DNA of 6,129 bases from Cellvibrio sp. (GTDB lineage: Bacteria > Pseudomonadota > Gammaproteobacteria > Pseudomonadales > Cellvibrionaceae). The notes beneath the pieces are model-generated. The model saw only the letters and a program-made list of their open reading frames with translations, searched no databases and was not told the DNA's origin. Position 1 is the stretch's first letter, and each line of letters opens with the position of its first letter. Below, piece by piece: positions 5,356-6,129 of the stretch. The position numbers and the translations under genes were made by a program. Location of the stretch: NCBI GenBank assembly GCA_021323495.1, contig JAJQJO010000247.1, forward strand, positions 1 to 6,129. The letters are read 5' to 3'.

Positions 5356-6129
5356 GTGACAGGCATCATTAAACATTTGATTCAATTTTTGGCACGGCAA
5401 CTTGCGGTTACGCTTGGCAGTGTTGTGTTTTGTATTGGCTCAATGAGTGTATCGGCAAGCGGTGCAGCTCCGGAAATTAAAGTGATTGGTTACATCGCCA
5501 GCTTTACCGATATGAAAGCGGCCGTCGATAAAACTGATTTAAGTAAATTGACCCACATTAATTTGTCGTTCACTAATCCCGATGCGCAAGGGAAATTGGT
5601 TAATAACAACCTGATGACCTGTATGCCCGGAATGAATGGTGGCAATGTCAGTACTGCTGATGTGCGCTATGTCATTGATAAAGCCCAAGCCGCCGGCGTG
5701 AAGGTCCTGGCTTCAGTCGCAGGTGGAGTAATTCCGGCCTGTTCCGGAAATTGGGAAAATTTATTGCAACCGGAAAATCGCCAGATGCTGGTCGATAATC
5801 TAATCGGTTTTATGGAAGCGTTTGGTTTGGATGGAATTGATGTCGATATTGAAGGTGCGGTGCTGACGAGTATCGATAATGCCGGTAACTACACTCCGTT
5901 TATCCAGGCATTGTCGGAGCAATTGGATGCGCGCGGAAAATTATTGACCTGCGCGACTGCTTCGTATGTGGGCGGCATGATTCCTGTCTCTTCCATCCCT
6001 TATTTTGATTTTGTAAACATCATGTCTTACGACGCGATTGGCCCAAGTTGGGGGCAACCAGGCACACAGCATTCTACTTACGCCATGGCGGTTGATCACG
6101 TTAATCTGTGGAAAAATCGCGGCCTGACT
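5356..6129 (+). CDS. exported GH18 chitinase-type glycoside hydrolase, 5' part only
   Basis: The frame is open to the window end and gives 258 residues from GTG 5356; the C-terminus lies beyond. GH18 enzymes hydrolyse beta-1,4 bonds between GlcNAc units through substrate-assisted retention. Residues 1-34 look like a signal peptide: basic residues Lys6 and Arg14, a hydrophobic stretch 16-32, and possible cleavage after SVSA (31-34) or after Ala37/38. The barrel starts at KVIGYIASF (42-50). LASVAGG (118-124) replaces the usual SxGG strand. The catalytic signature DGIDVDIE (159-166) is intact with Glu166 as acid/base. VNIMSYD (220-226) is the beta-6 MxYD motif carrying the Tyr that positions the N-acetyl group. 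True chitinase versus endo-beta-N-acetylglucosaminidase activity cannot be separated from this part. Binding modules, if any, would be downstream. It lies 16 bases after the araC-type gene, so they are probably one operon. Confidence 0.9.
   Translation, partial: MTGIIKHLIQFLARQLAVTLGSVVFCIGSMSVSASGAAPEIKVIGYIASFTDMKAAVDKTDLSKLTHINLSFTNPDAQGKLVNNNLMTCMPGMNGGNVSTADVRYVIDKAQAAGVKVLASVAGGVIPACSGNWENLLQPENRQMLVDNLIGFMEAFGLDGIDVDIEGAVLTSIDNAGNYTPFIQALSEQLDARGKLLTCATASYVGGMIPVSSIPYFDFVNIMSYDAIGPSWGQPGTQHSTYAMAVDHVNLWKNRGLT

Overview
This window looks like a chromosomal segment from a Gammaproteobacterium of the Cellvibrio/Cellvibrionaceae type. That placement is an inference, moderate confidence. 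It rests on the polysaccharide-degrading gene content, the moderate GC content, and a class of intergenic hairpin repeats known from Gammaproteobacteria. All recognisable genes lie on the + strand.

Left part (1-1458): the 3' half of an N-acyl-D-amino-acid deacylase (D-aminoacylase) gene, then a 255-base gap, then a RidA-family enamine/imine deaminase gene. The gap holds two repeats: a REP-like hairpin (886-919) and a 108-base near-palindrome (932-1039). The second folds as a three-way junction and displays two GGA tetraloops. One of these matches the CsrA/RsmA RNA-binding consensus at 11 of 12 positions. D-aminoacylase releases free D-amino acids. RidA clears the reactive enamine/imine intermediates made when such amino acids are deaminated.

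Middle (1469-3901): ten bases after ridA, and so probably co-transcribed, is an exported 810-residue family GH20 beta-N-acetylhexosaminidase. It carries an unusual beta-rich insert inside the catalytic barrel and a helical C-terminal extension. A perfect 11-bp hairpin sits in the part of the gene that encodes the signal-peptide cleavage region.

Right part (3902-6129): a 277-base non-coding gap with a perfect 12-bp palindrome overlapping a consensus -35 hexamer, read here as a candidate LacI-family operator. It is followed by a membrane-anchored AraC-type regulator (seven predicted transmembrane helices plus a C-terminal AraC DNA-binding domain). Sixteen bases further on is the start of an exported GH18 chitinase-type hydrolase, cut by the window end and probably starting at GTG.

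Together the genes suggest a locus for using GlcNAc-containing polymers (chitin or peptidoglycan). The GH18 enzyme would cleave chains, the GH20 enzyme would trim terminal GlcNAc, and D-aminoacylase with RidA would handle D-amino-acid derivatives. A membrane AraC protein may sense a product or cell-envelope cue. The most interesting point for follow-up is the repeat that looks like a ready-made CsrA-binding element upstream of ridA-hex.
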